Part shown: in pieces, positions 28,090-37,616 of the stretch
How the letters are laid out: each line of letters opens with the position of its first letter
How positions within the stretch are numbered: the stretch's first letter is position 1
Assembly (NCBI RefSeq): GCF_016806835.2
Contig: NZ_CP086111.1
Coordinates: 3,049,001 to 3,113,000 of the forward strand
Direction of reading: 5' to 3'
From: Skermanella rosea
GTDB lineage: Bacteria; Pseudomonadota; Alphaproteobacteria; Azospirillales; Azospirillaceae
Length of the DNA: 64,000 nt
Notes under the pieces: model-generated
The model's input: the letters and a program-made list of their open reading frames with translations, nothing else
What the model was told of the DNA's origin: nothing
Databases searched by the model: none
Made by a program: the position numbers and the translations under genes

Positions 28090-29444
28090 CAAGCCAGAAG
28101 ACCGACCTGAAGGACCTGGAGAAGCGGCTGCTCGACGTGCCCGCCGCGAAGTTCCGGGAGATCGTGAAGCTGCTGGAGCAGGTCCGGGAGCGGCCGGAGG
28201 TCGAGGACACGCTGACCACGATCCGCCCGCGCCTCACCCAGGTCCGGCCCCAGCGGCGCCCTACCCTGACCCGCCTGATGTGCCTGCCCTTCGAGGACGT
28301 GCTGGACGGCGGCGGGCGGGTCGGGAGCATCGGCGGCGTCCAGCGGCGGGCGATCATCCCGATCTGGCGGATCGTGGAGAACGGCATCGATCCGAAACTG
28401 CTGAACCTGCTGCAGCACAACAGCGCCGCGACCGATCCGGACGATGCGGCGGGGCATCAGGCCATCGGCCGGCAATTGTGGCGGGCCGCCGCGGAGGTGC
28501 TGAAGCGCCGCCTCGACCTGCCCGAACCCCCGGCCGGCGACATACCCGCGACCACCCTGCGCCGCGACGTCGAGTCGGTGATGCCCTTCCTCGACTGCGC
28601 CGAGGCGATCGAGGAGCTGAAACCCCTGCTGCCGGAAAAACCGATCACCTACCTGTCGGCCACCGACATCGCGGTGATCGAGCACCAGATCCAGATGGTC
28701 GCCAGGAGCGATCCGGGACGGCCGCTTCAGGTCCTGCTGGTGGTCGCCGGCCGGCTGGCCAATCCGGCTTCCCTGCTCCAGCGGCTGGAGGACATGGATT
28801 TCGGTAAGCATGCCCGGGCGCAGAAGCCGCTGATCATTGCCCGGCTCGGATCGATGGTGGTCAGGAACCTGGAGGAACGGTCCCACCACCTGACGGGCGA
28901 CGCGACCTTGTCGACGCGGCCGGGCGACGCGGTGACGCTGGCCGAGAGCCTGATCGACGGCCTGATCTCGGCCGGCAGCGCCCTCGACTCGGCCTACGAC
29001 GACTCCGTCGCCAGCCGCCTCCAGACGGTGCGCGGCGCCGTGCGGGGATTGATCCAGTCCGGCGTCATAGACGCCGCGCCGGGCCGGATCCTGCCGGCCG
29101 CCCTGGAAGGGGAACTGTCGATGGACCGGCTCGAGCAGGCCGAGGACCATGCCCGAGCGCTCCGCCGCTGCACCCGGATCGCCGCTCCCCTGGGGCTGGG
29201 CGGCATGGTCGAAAGCACGCTGAAGATGATCGAGGAGGAGTTGGAGCGCAGCGCCGGCTTGCTGATCCAGGAACTCGAGTCAGGCGGGACACACCACGCC
29301 GAGGCGGTGGTGGCGGGATCGCGCCTGTTCGGGGCGATCCGGATGATCGAGCTGGTCGGCGGCTCCAGCCGCGCCGACATGCTGCTGACGCGCGGCTCCC
29401 GGGCCCTGGAGTGGCTTGGCCAGAAGGCGATGGCAGCACCTTAG
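28086..29444 (+). CDS. Unknown protein, second gene of the coupled pair
   Basis: A 452-residue, almost wholly helical, soluble protein I cannot name. The N-terminus (KDLEKRLLDVPAAKFREIVKLLEQ) looks like a coiled coil, then comes a conserved-looking block LTRLMCLPFEDVLDGGG and RAIIPIWRIVENGIDP near residues 60-100. The rest is repeat-like helices without catalytic motifs I can point to. The frame is open far upstream inside the preceding gene, but the ATG at 28086 overlaps that gene's TGA in the classic coupling arrangement. Pairing suggests a two-protein complex; that is inference. Confidence 0.7.
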   Translation: MTSQKTDLKDLEKRLLDVPAAKFREIVKLLEQVRERPEVEDTLTTIRPRLTQVRPQRRPTLTRLMCLPFEDVLDGGGRVGSIGGVQRRAIIPIWRIVENGIDPKLLNLLQHNSAATDPDDAAGHQAIGRQLWRAAAEVLKRRLDLPEPPAGDIPATTLRRDVESVMPFLDCAEAIEELKPLLPEKPITYLSATDIAVIEHQIQMVARSDPGRPLQVLLVVAGRLANPASLLQRLEDMDFGKHARAQKPLIIARLGSMVVRNLEERSHHLTGDATLSTRPGDAVTLAESLIDGLISAGSALDSAYDDSVASRLQTVRGAVRGLIQSGVIDAAPGRILPAALEGELSMDRLEQAEDHARALRRCTRIAAPLGLGGMVESTLKMIEEELERSAGLLIQELESGGTHHAEAVVAGSRLFGAIRMIELVGGSSRADMLLTRGSRALEWLGQKAMAAP

Positions 29445-29451
29445 CGGCGGC

Positions 29452-30906
29452 TCATCCGCGCCAGAAGTTGGGGTTCATCAGGACGATCACGGTGAAGAAC
29501 TCCAGCCGTCCCAGCAGCATCCCGGCGGTCAGGATCCACTTGGCGCTGTCCGGCAGCGGAGCGAAGTTGCCGACCGGGCCGATGATGGCTCCCAGGCCGG
29601 GCCCGACATTCGCCAGCGCCGTGGCGGCACCGGAAAGGGCGGTGATGAGGTCGAGCCCGGCGGCACCGAGCGCGATGGTGAAAACCAGCAGAAACGCCAT
29701 GAACATGAAGCCGAAGCTCATCACCGACAGCATGATGTCGTTGTCGACCACCTTCTCGTTATAGGTCATCGGCATCACGCGGTGAGGGCTGTAGAGCCGG
29801 ATGAGCTGTTTCTTCAACACCAGGAACAGGATCTCGAACCGGAAGATCTTGATGCCGCCGGCGGTCGAACCGGTGCAGCCGCCGACCAGGGTGAGCACCA
29901 GGAACGCCGCTATGGCAAGCGGTCCCCAGCTGTTGTAGTCCGCCGATGCGAAGCCGGTCGTGGTCACCACCGAAACGACGTTGAACGTCGCGAGCCGGAC
30001 ACCGTCGTACCAGCTCAAATCCTCCCTCAGGGACAGCCATGTGCCCATCGCCACCGAGACAACGGTCAGGAAGCCGATGTACCAGCGCACCTGGGTGTCG
30101 CGCCAGATCGCGCCGGGATCCCCCTTGGCGAAGCTGAGGAAGCGGACGAAAGGCATGCCGCCGGCGAGCATGGCGATGATCAGCACCCATTCGATCGCGT
30201 CGCTCTCCCAGGCGGTGATCGAAGGGTCGCGGGTCGAGAAGCCGCCGGTGGAAACGGCCGCCATCGCGTGGGTCACCGCGTCGAACAGCGTCATGCCGCT
30301 GAACCGAAGGGCCACGGTCGTCATGACCGTCATGGTCAGGTAGACCCAGCCGATCCAGATCGCAAGGTCGGACGCCCGCGCCACCACCTTGTCGGACCGG
30401 TCCGACGACTCGGAGCGGAACAGCTGCATGCCGCCGACCCGCAGGAACGGCAGGATGGCGATGCCCATGGCGACGATGCCGATGCCGCCCAGCCACTGGG
30501 TCAGCGCCCGCCACAGCAGCAATCCGGGCGGCAAGGTGTCGAGCCCGGCGATCACCGTCGACCCCGTCGTCGTCAGGCCGGACATGGCCTCGAAATAGGC
30601 GTCGGTCGCACTCAGGTTGATCACAGAGAACATGAAGGGAAGAGCCGAGAACAGGCAGACGATCACCCAGCTCAGGGTCGTCAGGAGAAAAGTCTGCCTG
30701 AGATTCAGCGTTATGGTCGGCGTCCAGTTGGTCAGCAGCAGCAGGACGCCGAAGAACAGCGTCAAGGCCGAGGCGGTGCCGAATACTTTCCAGTCCGAGC
30801 TTCCGGCGGCGAGGTCGACCAGCATCGGGGCCAGCATGGCGACTGCCAGGATGGTGATGAGGCTGCCGATCACGTAGAAGACGGGCCGAACGTCAAGCGC
30901 GGCCAT
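29452..30906 (-). CDS. trkH: TrkH-family potassium transporter
   Basis: A 484-residue inner-membrane protein that takes up K+ as the channel subunit of the Trk system. The four pore loops with selectivity-filter glycines are present in order: TTTGSTV (near residue 112), VSTGGFS (near 222), TTTGFAS (near 317) and NVGPGLG (near 436). Membrane helices surround each. TrkH works with the cytoplasmic NAD-binding TrkA, which is not in this window. AGGAG lies about ten bases before the ATG. It converges with the unknown pair on the plus strand, eight bases between the ends. Confidence 0.93.
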   Translation of the reverse strand: MAALDVRPVFYVIGSLITILAVAMLAPMLVDLAAGSSDWKVFGTASALTLFFGVLLLLTNWTPTITLNLRQTFLLTTLSWVIVCLFSALPFMFSVINLSATDAYFEAMSGLTTTGSTVIAGLDTLPPGLLLWRALTQWLGGIGIVAMGIAILPFLRVGGMQLFRSESSDRSDKVVARASDLAIWIGWVYLTMTVMTTVALRFSGMTLFDAVTHAMAAVSTGGFSTRDPSITAWESDAIEWVLIIAMLAGGMPFVRFLSFAKGDPGAIWRDTQVRWYIGFLTVVSVAMGTWLSLREDLSWYDGVRLATFNVVSVVTTTGFASADYNSWGPLAIAAFLVLTLVGGCTGSTAGGIKIFRFEILFLVLKKQLIRLYSPHRVMPMTYNEKVVDNDIMLSVMSFGFMFMAFLLVFTIALGAAGLDLITALSGAATALANVGPGLGAIIGPVGNFAPLPDSAKWILTAGMLLGRLEFFTVIVLMNPNFWRG

Positions 30907-31021
30907 GAATTTCGATTCTCCTGCCGATCCGCATACCTGTCACGTGGCGCCAATCCATCACGCCTTCGGTTCCTTGTAAAGACCGCTTGGGATGGCGCAC
31001 TTTGTCGCCCGCAGTCGAGCG

Positions 31022-31504
31022 CTACCCTCGGCCTTCGTCGCGGACACGGCGCAGCACCCAGGCGCGGTCCTTGTAGGCGAGGTGGAGATCCTCCTGCCCG
31101 AGCACCCGCCCCATTTCCGAGGCCAGGTCGTTGAGCAGGATGCAGATCGATTCGTCGTCCAGATCGCCGCTGTAGAGCGGCAGGGCCTCGCCCGTGAAGA
31201 TCGCCACGGGTTCCCGATCGCTTCCGGCGGTGCCCTTGCTTCCAGCCCCCGGCCAGGCATAGACCACCTCGCCGCGGGTGAACATGCCGGACAGGAACGG
31301 CTGCCCCGCATCGGCGCGACGCTTCATCCAGTCGTGGGCGACCCGTACCGCCTGCTCGATGTCGTAGATCCTGCCGGACCGGCTCCACCCCTCCCGCAGC
31401 CCAAGCGTGATCCGGAAGTCGCGCCGTTCCCCGGCCGATCCGGCAACGGTTTCGAATTGCCAGGTGCCGCCGCCGGGTTCCGGCGGCCGTTCCCTATCGG
31501 TCAT
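31022..31504 (-). CDS. Hypothetical protein, 160 aa
   Basis: A soluble protein without signal peptide or membrane helix that I do not recognise. It mixes strands and helices, with a recognisable opening DFRITLGLREG, a middle FLSGMFTRGEVVYAWPG and a helix ICILLNDLASEMGRVLGQEDLHLAYKDRAWVLRRV near the end. This last part resembles proteins of the tautomerase-like or host-interaction type only loosely, so no function is claimed. The ATG has AGGG seven bases upstream. It lies between trkH and a kinase gene on the same strand, but the gaps (115 and 66 bases) leave operon membership open. Confidence 0.6.
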   Translation of the reverse strand: MTDRERPPEPGGGTWQFETVAGSAGERRDFRITLGLREGWSRSGRIYDIEQAVRVAHDWMKRRADAGQPFLSGMFTRGEVVYAWPGAGSKGTAGSDREPVAIFTGEALPLYSGDLDDESICILLNDLASEMGRVLGQEDLHLAYKDRAWVLRRVRDEGRG

Positions 31505-31570
31505 GGTTTTCCCTTTCCCCGCCGAAACACCGGCCCGGCATGACGATCCGCCGGTCCGCGATACCTTGAG

Positions 31571-32986
31571 TCATTCCAGGGAGAACGTCAGACGATAGCG
31601 TGTTCCGGGCGGCGGTTCCAGGTCGAGCCGGCCCGAAATCTGCCGGACGAGGCGATCGACCAGCATGATGCCGAGGCTTGACCGCCGCGGCGCCGGCGTG
31701 AAGCCGGGGCCGGTGTCGGCCACGCGCAACACCACGGCATCGCCCTCCCGCGACAGGCTAACCCTGACCTCTCCGGTGGCACCACCGGGAAACGCATGCT
31801 TGAAGGCGTTGGAGATCAGCTCGTTGGCGATCAGCGCCAGGGGCACGGCGGCATCCATGCTGACCGGCACGGGCTCGGCCGCCTCCACCACGCTGACCAC
31901 CCGATCCTCGGGCAGCCCATAGGCGTCGTGAAGGTTGGCGGTCAAGGTCCGAAGCACCTCGGCGAAGTCGATGTCGGCCAGCGTGGTCGAACGATAGAGC
32001 AGCTCGTGGATCGTGCTCATCGCCGAGACCCGGTTCAGGCTTTCGCGCAGGGCATCGACCCCGGTCTCGTCGCGCAGGCGGCTCGCCTGCAACCGCAACA
32101 GGCTAACCACGACCTGAAGGTTGTTCTTGACCCGGTGATGAACCTCCTTCAGCAGCACCTCGCGCTCGTTCAGCGCCGCGACCAGCTCCTGGTTGGCCTG
32201 CAGGATTCCGGCCTCGACCCGTTTCTGCTCGGTGATGTCGTGGACGACGAGAACCGCTCCGTCGACCCTGTCGCCGCTCAGGATGGGCGCTACGGAGCAC
32301 AGCACGTCCACCCTGGAGCCGTCGCGCCGGAAGAAGACGTCCTCGTGTTCGCGGAGCGTGCTGCGGGTCGAGAGGATCCCGTTGAGCGGACACTCCTCGA
32401 TCGGAAACGGGCGGCCGTCCGGGTATTGGTAATGCAAGGCGTTGTGCAGGTCCTTGCCGACCAGTTCCTCGGCCGGCCAGCCGAACATGCGCTCGGCCGC
32501 CGGGTTGACGAACGAAACCCGGCGCTGCGCGTCCATCAGGAACAGCGCCTCGGCGGCGTTGTCGGTGATCGTCCGCATCAGCCGGAGCTGGCGGCGCGCC
32601 TCCTCCTCCGCCTCGAAGCGTTCGGTGATGTCCACGCAACTGCCTGTATAGCCGCCGAAAATCCCTTCCGGCGTGAAGCGCGGTTTGCCGGTGTTCAGCA
32701 TCCAGCGCCAGACGCCGTCCTTGCGGCGCATGCGGAACTGGATCTGGAACGGGCGCCGGGCCTGGAAAGCCTCGAACGCCGCATCCAGCTGGCCTTTATC
32801 GTCGGGATGGAGGATTTCCAGCCAGCCTTCGCCGACCTCCCGCTCCAGCGCGCGGCCGGTGAAGTCCAGCCAGGCACGGTTGAAATAGACGCCGCGCCCG
32901 GCGGTCTCGGACATCCAGATCAGGACCGGAGCGCTGTCGGCGAGAGCGCGGAACCGCTCCTCGTCAGGCCCCAGCACGTCGCTCAT
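31571..32986 (-). CDS. Two-PAS HisKA_2 sensor kinase coupled to glgX
   Basis: A 471-residue cytoplasmic kinase with no membrane helix. Two PAS domains (about residues 5-135 and 136-265) precede a HisKA_2 domain with the phosphoacceptor H in EVHHRVKNNLQ (near residue 281). The C-terminal HATPase has NELISNAFKHAF and DTGPGF. HisKA_2/HWE-like kinases of alphaproteobacteria often signal to PhyR-type or single-domain receivers. The ATG lies inside the end of glgX, overlapping as ATGA and without its own good ribosome site, so translation depends on glgX. No response regulator is adjacent. Confidence 0.88.
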   Translation of the reverse strand: MSDVLGPDEERFRALADSAPVLIWMSETAGRGVYFNRAWLDFTGRALEREVGEGWLEILHPDDKGQLDAAFEAFQARRPFQIQFRMRRKDGVWRWMLNTGKPRFTPEGIFGGYTGSCVDITERFEAEEEARRQLRLMRTITDNAAEALFLMDAQRRVSFVNPAAERMFGWPAEELVGKDLHNALHYQYPDGRPFPIEECPLNGILSTRSTLREHEDVFFRRDGSRVDVLCSVAPILSGDRVDGAVLVVHDITEQKRVEAGILQANQELVAALNEREVLLKEVHHRVKNNLQVVVSLLRLQASRLRDETGVDALRESLNRVSAMSTIHELLYRSTTLADIDFAEVLRTLTANLHDAYGLPEDRVVSVVEAAEPVPVSMDAAVPLALIANELISNAFKHAFPGGATGEVRVSLSREGDAVVLRVADTGPGFTPAPRRSSLGIMLVDRLVRQISGRLDLEPPPGTRYRLTFSLE

Positions 32987-35349
32987 TTTGCCGGTGTCTC
33001 GCTGGGTTCGGATTGTTGCGCCTCGGCCTCCTCCGCCGATGCCTCCTCTGCCGGCTGGCCATGGTCGGCGGGATCGATCGCCGCCAGTTCGGCCGCGGTC
33101 GGCGCATCAAGGGGCACGCCGTCCTCCAGGGGTTCGGGGATCGGATCGAACTCGGGCATGGCCAGCCGCTCGCGGGCGGACTCGGCGCTGGTCCAGACCG
33201 CCCCGTCATGGAGTGCCGTCAGCAGGACGAGGCTGCGCCCCGCGGCGGTGATCTCGCCGTCCGTGTCGAGCAGGGACGGCTTCTTGCCCGGGTGCGCGGT
33301 GTCGAGCAGGGATTGCCAGCCGACCACTCCCGGCACGGCGGGCATCTTGAACGGCAGATCCTCGTGGTAGGAGTTGATCACCAGCATCAGGATGTCGCCC
33401 GGCTTGCCCTTGGCCTGCTGCTGGAGCCCGCGGGCGACCCGTCCGTCGAGCAGCATGCCGACGCAGCGGGCCAGCGGGTCCTGCCACTGCTCCGAGCTTT
33501 TCTCGACGCCGGCCGGCGTGATCCAGGTGATGTCCTTGAACCCCAGCTCCTTGTCCTGGTGACCGTGCAGGAATTTCGGCAGGCCCAGCAACGGGTGTGA
33601 CTGGCGGAGAGCCACCACCTCGCGGACGAACTCGATCAGATCCTGGTCCTGCTCGTCGATCTTGTCCCAGTTGATCCAGCCGATCTCGCTGTTCTGGCAA
33701 TAGACGTTGTTGTTGCCGCCCTGGGTGTTGCCGAACTCGTCGCCGGCCAGGATCATCGGCGTTCCCTGCGAGAACAGGAGCGTCGCCAGCATATTGCGCT
33801 TCTGCCGCTCCCGGAGCGCCCTGATCTCGGGATCGTCGGTCTGCCCCTCGACACCGTGGTTCCAGCTGTGATTGTTGGAGTGGCCGTCGTTGTTGTTCTC
33901 CCCGTTGGCCTCGTTGTGCTTCTCGTTGTACGAGACGAGGTCGTTCAGGGTGAAACCGTCATGGGCGGTGATGAAGTTGACGCTCGCCCACGGCCTGCGG
34001 CCGCGCTTCTCGAAGAAGTCGCTGGAGCCGGTCAGGCGCGACGCCACTTCCGGCAGCTTGCCCTCGTCGCCCTTCCAGTAGCTGCGGATGGTGTCGCGGT
34101 AGCGGTCGTTCCACTCCGCCCAGCCAGGCGGGAACTCGCCGACCTGATAACCGCCGGGGCCGATGTCCCAAGGCTCGGCGATCAGCTTGACGCGGGACAG
34201 GATCGGGTCCTGGCGGCAGGCGTCCAGGAATCCGCCGCCCTGGTCGAAGCCGTGGGGCTCGCGCCCCAGGATCGTCGCCAGGTCGAAGCGGAAGCCGTCC
34301 ACCCGCATCTCGGTCGCCCAGTAGCGCAGGCTGTCGGTCACCATCTGGAGGACCCGCGGATGGGACACGTTGAGCGTGTTGCCGGTCCCGGTATCGTTTA
34401 TGTAGTAACGCGGGTCAGGCGCCAGGCGATAGTAGGAAGCGTTGTCGATGCCCTTGAACGACAGGGTCGGGCCGCGCTCGTTGCCTTCGGCGGTGTGGTT
34501 GTAGACGACGTCCAGGATCACTTCGATGCCCGCGTCATGGAAACGGGCGACCATCTCCTTGAACTCGCCGATCGTCCCCGAAGCCGAATAGCGCGGTTCC
34601 GGCGCGAAGAAGCCGATCGTGTTGTAGCCCCAGTAGTTCCGCAGGCCGCGTTCCAGCAGGTGCCGGTCGTCCAGGAAGGCGTGGACCGGCAGGAGCTCGA
34701 TCGAGGTGATCCCGATGCTGCGGATGTAATCGACCACGTCCTGGTGGGCGAGGCCGGCATAGGTCCCCTGGAGCTGCGGCGGCACCGCGGGGTGGCGCAT
34801 CGTGTAGCCGCCGACATGGGTCTCGTAGAAGATCGTCCGCTCCCACGGAATCCGCGGCGCCTGGGTATGGCCCCAGGTGAAGGCGGGATCGACCACGCGG
34901 CACTTCGGCATGCCCGGCGCGCTGTCGCGCCGGTCGAACGACAGGTCGTCGCGCGGCGAGCCGATGCGGTATCCGAAATGGGCGTCCGACCAGCGCATAT
35001 GGCCGACCAGCGCCTTGGCATAGGGATCGAGCAGAAGCTTGTTCGGGTTGAAGCGGTGGCCCGCGGTCGGTTCGAAGGGGCCATGGACGCGATAGCCGTA
35101 GACGGTGCCCGGCCGGGCGTCGGGAAGATAGCCGTGCCAGACCTCGTCCGTGTATTCCGGCAGCTCGATGCGCTCCAGCTCCCTCTTGCCGTCCTTGTCG
35201 AACAGGCAAAGTTCGACCTTGGTGGCGTGAGCGGAAAACAGGGCAAAATTCACACCCAATCCGTCCCAGGTCGCACCCAGGGGGAAGGGAAGACCTTCCT
35301 GGATGCGGGACCGGCGGACGGTATTGACGACAGGCGGCGTTCTGCTCAC
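32983..35349 (-). CDS. glgX: Glycogen debranching enzyme GlgX
   Basis: A 788-residue GH13 isoamylase-type enzyme that cuts alpha-1,6 branches of glycogen. A CBM48 domain (about residues 15-130) precedes the catalytic barrel with VDGFRFDLA (nucleophile Asp), LIAEPWD (acid Glu) and TAHDGFT (third acid). The C-terminus ends in a 50-residue Pro/Ala/Glu-rich tail not needed for the fold. The start is a GTG with GAGG seven bases before it. No other glycogen genes are in the window. Its stop overlaps the start of a sensor kinase, so glycogen breakdown and a signalling protein are made from the same message. Confidence 0.95.
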   Translation of the reverse strand: MSRTPPVVNTVRRSRIQEGLPFPLGATWDGLGVNFALFSAHATKVELCLFDKDGKRELERIELPEYTDEVWHGYLPDARPGTVYGYRVHGPFEPTAGHRFNPNKLLLDPYAKALVGHMRWSDAHFGYRIGSPRDDLSFDRRDSAPGMPKCRVVDPAFTWGHTQAPRIPWERTIFYETHVGGYTMRHPAVPPQLQGTYAGLAHQDVVDYIRSIGITSIELLPVHAFLDDRHLLERGLRNYWGYNTIGFFAPEPRYSASGTIGEFKEMVARFHDAGIEVILDVVYNHTAEGNERGPTLSFKGIDNASYYRLAPDPRYYINDTGTGNTLNVSHPRVLQMVTDSLRYWATEMRVDGFRFDLATILGREPHGFDQGGGFLDACRQDPILSRVKLIAEPWDIGPGGYQVGEFPPGWAEWNDRYRDTIRSYWKGDEGKLPEVASRLTGSSDFFEKRGRRPWASVNFITAHDGFTLNDLVSYNEKHNEANGENNNDGHSNNHSWNHGVEGQTDDPEIRALRERQKRNMLATLLFSQGTPMILAGDEFGNTQGGNNNVYCQNSEIGWINWDKIDEQDQDLIEFVREVVALRQSHPLLGLPKFLHGHQDKELGFKDITWITPAGVEKSSEQWQDPLARCVGMLLDGRVARGLQQQAKGKPGDILMLVINSYHEDLPFKMPAVPGVVGWQSLLDTAHPGKKPSLLDTDGEITAAGRSLVLLTALHDGAVWTSAESARERLAMPEFDPIPEPLEDGVPLDAPTAAELAAIDPADHGQPAEEASAEEAEAQQSEPSETPAK

Positions 35350-35519
35350 GGATCGGCCTCGATGGAAAGATTGGGAAATCTCAGGTTCGACATTTCGTGA
35401 CGAGAGAACAACCGAAGTGCCCGCAAGGTCCCGCCCAACAAGTCGGCTGCGCTGATTTTCTTCTCAAAGCGTTATTGCATTGAGCCCCAGCCGAAGTAAC
35501 CGAGGCCAAGGAAGTCAGA

Positions 35520-36617
35520 ATGCAGGACGGCGCGACCCGCGTGAACGAAGAAGAAGGCACCATAGTCGACCCGCCCGCCGCCGCCGAACAGGCCGGGCTG
35601 GTCTATGTCTCGGACGAGGAACCGGGAATCCGGCGGCGGAAGTCGGGCAAGGGGTTCAGCTATCGGAAACCCGACGGTGGCGTCCTGAAGGACAAGGCGG
35701 ACCTGGATCGGATCAAGTCGCTGGCGATCCCGCCAGCCTATACGGACGTCTGGATCTGCCCAGACCCGAACGGACACATCCAGGCGACCGGCCGCGACGA
35801 CCGGGGCCGCAAGCAGTACCGTTACCATCCCCGCTGGCGGGAGGTGCGCGACAGCACCAAGTACGAGCGGATGCTGGAGTTCGGCCGGGCGCTTCCCGCG
35901 ATCCGGGAACGCATAGCGGCCGATATGGGCAAGCGCGGGCTGCCGCGCGAAAAGGTGCTGGCGACCGTCGTCCACCTGCTGGAGAACACCCTGATCCGCG
36001 TCGGCAACGCGACATATTCGAAGGAGAACAAGAGCTTCGGCCTGACCACCCTGCTGGACCGCCACGTGGAGGTGGACGGCGGCAAGATGCGATTCGAGTT
36101 CAAGGGCAAGAGCGGCAAGGTCTGGAACCTGCAGGTCAAGGACCGCCGGATCGCCCGCATCGTAAAGTCCTGCCAGGACGTGCCGGGCCAGCACCTGTTC
36201 CAGTATCTCGACGACGACGGCACCCGGCACGGCGTCACCTCGCAGGACGTGAACGACTATCTGAGGGAGATCAGCGGGAAGGATTTCTCCGCCAAGGATT
36301 TCCGGACCTGGGCCGGTACCGTGCTGGCGGCGCTGGCGCTGGCCGAGTTCGAAAGCTTCGACACCAAGGCTGCCGCCAAGCGGAACCTGCGCGCCGCCAT
36401 CGAACGGGTCTCCGCCCGGCTCGGCAACACGCCGGCGATCTGCCGGAAATGCTATATCCATCCCCAGGTGCTCGACTGCTATCTCGAAGGGGATCTGGTC
36501 ACCCAGTTGAAGGATCAGGTAGAAGACGACCTTCGCTCCGGCCTCGACGCCCTCAAGCCGGAGGAAGCGGCCGTGCTGGCCTTTCTCCATCGCCGCCTCG
36601 AGCGCGAAGCCGCCTGA
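35520..36617 (+). CDS. DNA topoisomerase IB, poxvirus-like
   Basis: A 365-residue type IB topoisomerase that relaxes supercoils through a 3'-phosphotyrosyl bond. The N-terminal Topo_IB_N part spans about residues 25-90. The catalytic core contains VIRVGNATYSKEN-like (LIRVGNATYSKEN), the Arg/Lys set and the nucleophile Y312 in CRKCYIHP. Length matches the small bacterial poxvirus-like enzymes. AAGGAAG precedes the ATG. It is divergent from glgX and is followed by a transporter gene 15 bases downstream, so the two may be co-transcribed. Confidence 0.93.
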   Translation: MQDGATRVNEEEGTIVDPPAAAEQAGLVYVSDEEPGIRRRKSGKGFSYRKPDGGVLKDKADLDRIKSLAIPPAYTDVWICPDPNGHIQATGRDDRGRKQYRYHPRWREVRDSTKYERMLEFGRALPAIRERIAADMGKRGLPREKVLATVVHLLENTLIRVGNATYSKENKSFGLTTLLDRHVEVDGGKMRFEFKGKSGKVWNLQVKDRRIARIVKSCQDVPGQHLFQYLDDDGTRHGVTSQDVNDYLREISGKDFSAKDFRTWAGTVLAALALAEFESFDTKAAAKRNLRAAIERVSARLGNTPAICRKCYIHPQVLDCYLEGDLVTQLKDQVEDDLRSGLDALKPEEAAVLAFLHRRLEREAA

Positions 36618-36632
36618 TCCGGAGTTTCCTGC

Positions 36633-37616
36633 TTGTCCCCTCCCGCCCCGCGCGCCGTTCCCGCGGCCGGATCTCCGGCCGCCTCCTCCGCTCCCGAGGA
36701 CCGCCCGGACAACCGGCTGGGAATCCTCTGCATGGTCCTGGGCATGTCGCTGTTCACGCTGAACGATGCGATGGGCAAGTGGCTGGTGGAAATCTATCCG
36801 GTGCCGATGATCCTCGCCGTCCGAAGTGCCGCGTCGCTCCTGATCCTGGCCCCGCTGATCCTCCGCGCCGGTCCGCTCCAAGTCATGCGGACGGACAAGC
36901 CGATCGCCCACCTCGTCCGGGTCGCGCTGATGATCGCCGAGGTCGCCCTGTTCTACCTGTCGGTCCGGGTGCTGCCGCTCGCCGACGTCATGACGATCTA
37001 CATGGCGGCGCCGCTGTTCGTGACGGCGCTGTCCGTGCCGTTGCTGGGCGAGAAGGTCGGCGCCCGGCGCTGGTGCGCGATCGCCGTTGGATTCGCCGGG
37101 GTGCTCATGGTGCTGAGGCCGACCGGCGACATCCTGAGCGTCGGCGCGCTGGCGGCGCTGGGCGGCAGCTTCACCTTCGCCCTGATGCTGATATCGACGC
37201 GTTCGCTGCGGGGAACCGGCGGGTTGACGCTGCTGGTGTACCAGACGCTGGGTGTCGGGGCTGCGGGCGCCGTCGCCATGCCGTTCTACTGGATGCCGCC
37301 GACATGGCCGCACCTGGGCCTGCTCGGCATCCTGGGCGTGGTTGCGCTGGCCGCTCATGCCCTGGTCAACCGGGCGCTGAAGATAAGCCCCGCCGCGGTC
37401 GTCGTGCCCTACCAGTACACTTCGCTGGTCTGGGCGCTGGCGCTGGGCTGGATCATCTGGGGCGACGTGCCCGACCTGTGGATCGCGGCGGGGGCGGCCC
37501 TGATCGTCGCCAGCGGACTGTTCGTCTTCCACCGGGAACAGCGGCTCGCCGCGGCGCCGGACCTCAGCTCCGAAGCCGGCGCAACGTCACCAGGCCGCCG
37601 GTCACCGGATCGTTGA
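36633..37616 (+). CDS. EamA/DMT-family transporter
   Basis: A 327-residue membrane protein with ten predicted helices in two EamA repeats (about residues 30-165 and 180-305), the drug/metabolite transporter fold. Such proteins export amino acids or other small metabolites; the substrate is not visible. The start is a TTG at 36633. GGAG eight bases before it supports this over the ATG at 36733, which would lose part of the first helix. It begins 15 bases after topoisomerase IB. Its last 53 bases overlap the end of the lipoprotein gene on the opposite strand. Confidence 0.85.
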   Translation: MSPPAPRAVPAAGSPAASSAPEDRPDNRLGILCMVLGMSLFTLNDAMGKWLVEIYPVPMILAVRSAASLLILAPLILRAGPLQVMRTDKPIAHLVRVALMIAEVALFYLSVRVLPLADVMTIYMAAPLFVTALSVPLLGEKVGARRWCAIAVGFAGVLMVLRPTGDILSVGALAALGGSFTFALMLISTRSLRGTGGLTLLVYQTLGVGAAGAVAMPFYWMPPTWPHLGLLGILGVVALAAHALVNRALKISPAAVVVPYQYTSLVWALALGWIIWGDVPDLWIAAGAALIVASGLFVFHREQRLAAAPDLSSEAGATSPGRRSPDR

